Shown here piece by piece: positions 63,267 to 64,000 of a DNA stretch of 64,000 nt. Both the position numbers and the translations under genes were made by a program. The number at the start of each line of letters is the position of its first letter. Position 1 is the first letter of the stretch. Source of the DNA: Jacaranda mimosifolia (taxonomy: Eukaryota; Streptophyta; Magnoliopsida; Lamiales; Bignoniaceae); contig CM032117.1 of assembly GCA_018894105.1 (NCBI GenBank), forward strand, positions 32,840,501 through 32,904,500, given 5' to 3'. A model generated the notes under the pieces. It did not search any database and had not been told where the DNA came from. It saw only the letters and a list, made by a program, of their open reading frames with translations.

Positions 63267-64000
63267 AGTAACTTTCCTACTCGCTGTGCGGCCATTAAAG
63301 CAAAATATGAATCCAAAAATGAATTTTAGGTCGTCTACATTGGATTGGAAACTTGAATCCGAAAACCCCTTGGGTTTCAATTCTCTATTGCCGTATACTA
63401 AAAACATGTCCTTAGTCCTTCTTAAGTACTTAAGGATTGTTTTCACAGCCATCTAGTGACATTCATCGGGATTGGATTGAAAGTTGGTCATGACACTCAG
63501 AGCGTGCGCTACATCCGGTCTTGTACATTGAACTGCATTCATTATGCTCCCAATAGTGGACGCATAAGGTATACGGGACATCTTTTGTCTCTCTGCCTCA
63601 GTCTTAGGGGGCCATAGACTTGGAGATACGAATACCATGTCCCATGGGAAGGAATCCCTTCTTGAATTCTTCCATACTAAACCACTTTAGTATTTTGTCA
63701 ATGTACGGGGTTTGGGATATCTCCAGCATCCTCTTTGATCTATCTCTATAGATACGTATTCCTAATACGTAGGATGCTTCTTCCAAATCCTTCATGGAGA
63801 ATTTGAGTACATAACCACGCTTTAGTATACTCTAACATGCCTACCTCATTCCCAATGAGAAGGATATTATCAACATAAAGCATAATAAACTGTACACTAT
63901 TTCCACTTGCCTTCTTATACACACAAGGTTCATACACATTTTGATAAAGCCAAATGATTTAACCATTTTATCAAAACATATGTTCTAACTTTGGGACATT
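63267..64000 (-). pseudogene. Reverse transcriptase and RNase H start (C2), B3, cut by window end
   Basis: YVDN box frame 63937-63746, then 63795-63604, 63638-63453 and the RNase H stub ending NGRTASRK. The RT N-terminus lies beyond 64000. Confidence 0.85.

Larger units (their letters stand above)
58647..64000 (-). mobile_element. Copia element B, copy 3 (composite, truncated by window end)
   Basis: Same order as B1 from pre-integrase through gag, leader, PBS, LTR-B and C1 into C2. The window ends inside the C2 RT, so its integrase and next LTR are not seen. Confidence 0.88.

Noticed and set aside
1..64000. CRISPR array, bacterial operon, tRNA or rRNA genes
   Set aside because: No short regular direct repeats with unique spacers, no cloverleaf or rRNA blocks; tRNA similarity is limited to the 13-nt primer binding sites.
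1..64000. Envelope-like gene suggesting an infectious element
   Set aside because: No open frame or remnant lies between RNase H and the 3' LTR (only about 17 bp separate them), so no env-like gene is present.

Overview
The window looks like plant nuclear DNA made entirely of Ty1/copia long-terminal-repeat (LTR) retrotransposon sequence. The evidence is AT-rich DNA, gag and pol remnants in the copia domain order (gag, protease, integrase, reverse transcriptase, RNase H), and primer binding sites matching plant initiator-Met tRNA (TGGTATCGGAGCC). All coding remnants lie on the minus strand. I see no host gene, no tRNA or rRNA gene and no CRISPR array. The copia lineage is left unassigned.

Two related elements make up the window. 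Element A is about 2.2 kb LTR, PBS, an unusually long leader of about 2.0 kb, then gag-pol of about 3.9 kb, giving an 8131-bp period when neighbours share an LTR. Element B is a diverged relative. It has its own PBS, leader and gag, a truncated LTR (LTR-B, about 0.69 kb) and a pol with a duplicated RT segment. A is nested inside B: the B pre-integrase codons stop at one edge of A and resume at the other, with a short direct repeat (GATAT/ATATC) on both sides.

Layout on the plus strand: A1 internal 1-5745 (cut by the window edge); LTR 5746-7991; A2 internal 7992-13876; LTR 13877-16122; A3 internal 16123-22007; chimeric LTR 22008-24231; B1 24232-31103; chimeric LTR 31104-33336; A4 internal 33337-39221; chimeric LTR 39222-41444; B2 41445-48316; chimeric LTR 48317-50549; A5 internal 50550-56434; chimeric LTR 56435-58646; B3 58647-64000 (cut). 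This gives two superposed tandem periods: 8131 bp (A+LTR, seen in A1-A3) and about 17.2 kb (A nested in B, seen from A3 to B3).

None of the copies can be autonomous. All A copies share the same frameshifts and stops in gag, protease, integrase and RT, and the RT YVDD box reads YIDN. The array therefore most likely grew by unequal crossing-over or gene conversion between LTRs after inactivation, not by new retrotransposition. LTRs at the A/B borders are mosaics that switch type in the same ~100-bp zone, which supports recombination. Nothing here works as a set of cellular genes; what remains are promoters (TATA boxes in the LTRs) and cis-acting RNA signals. Copy-specific SNPs and indels argue against simple duplication by the assembler, but long reads are needed to confirm copy number.
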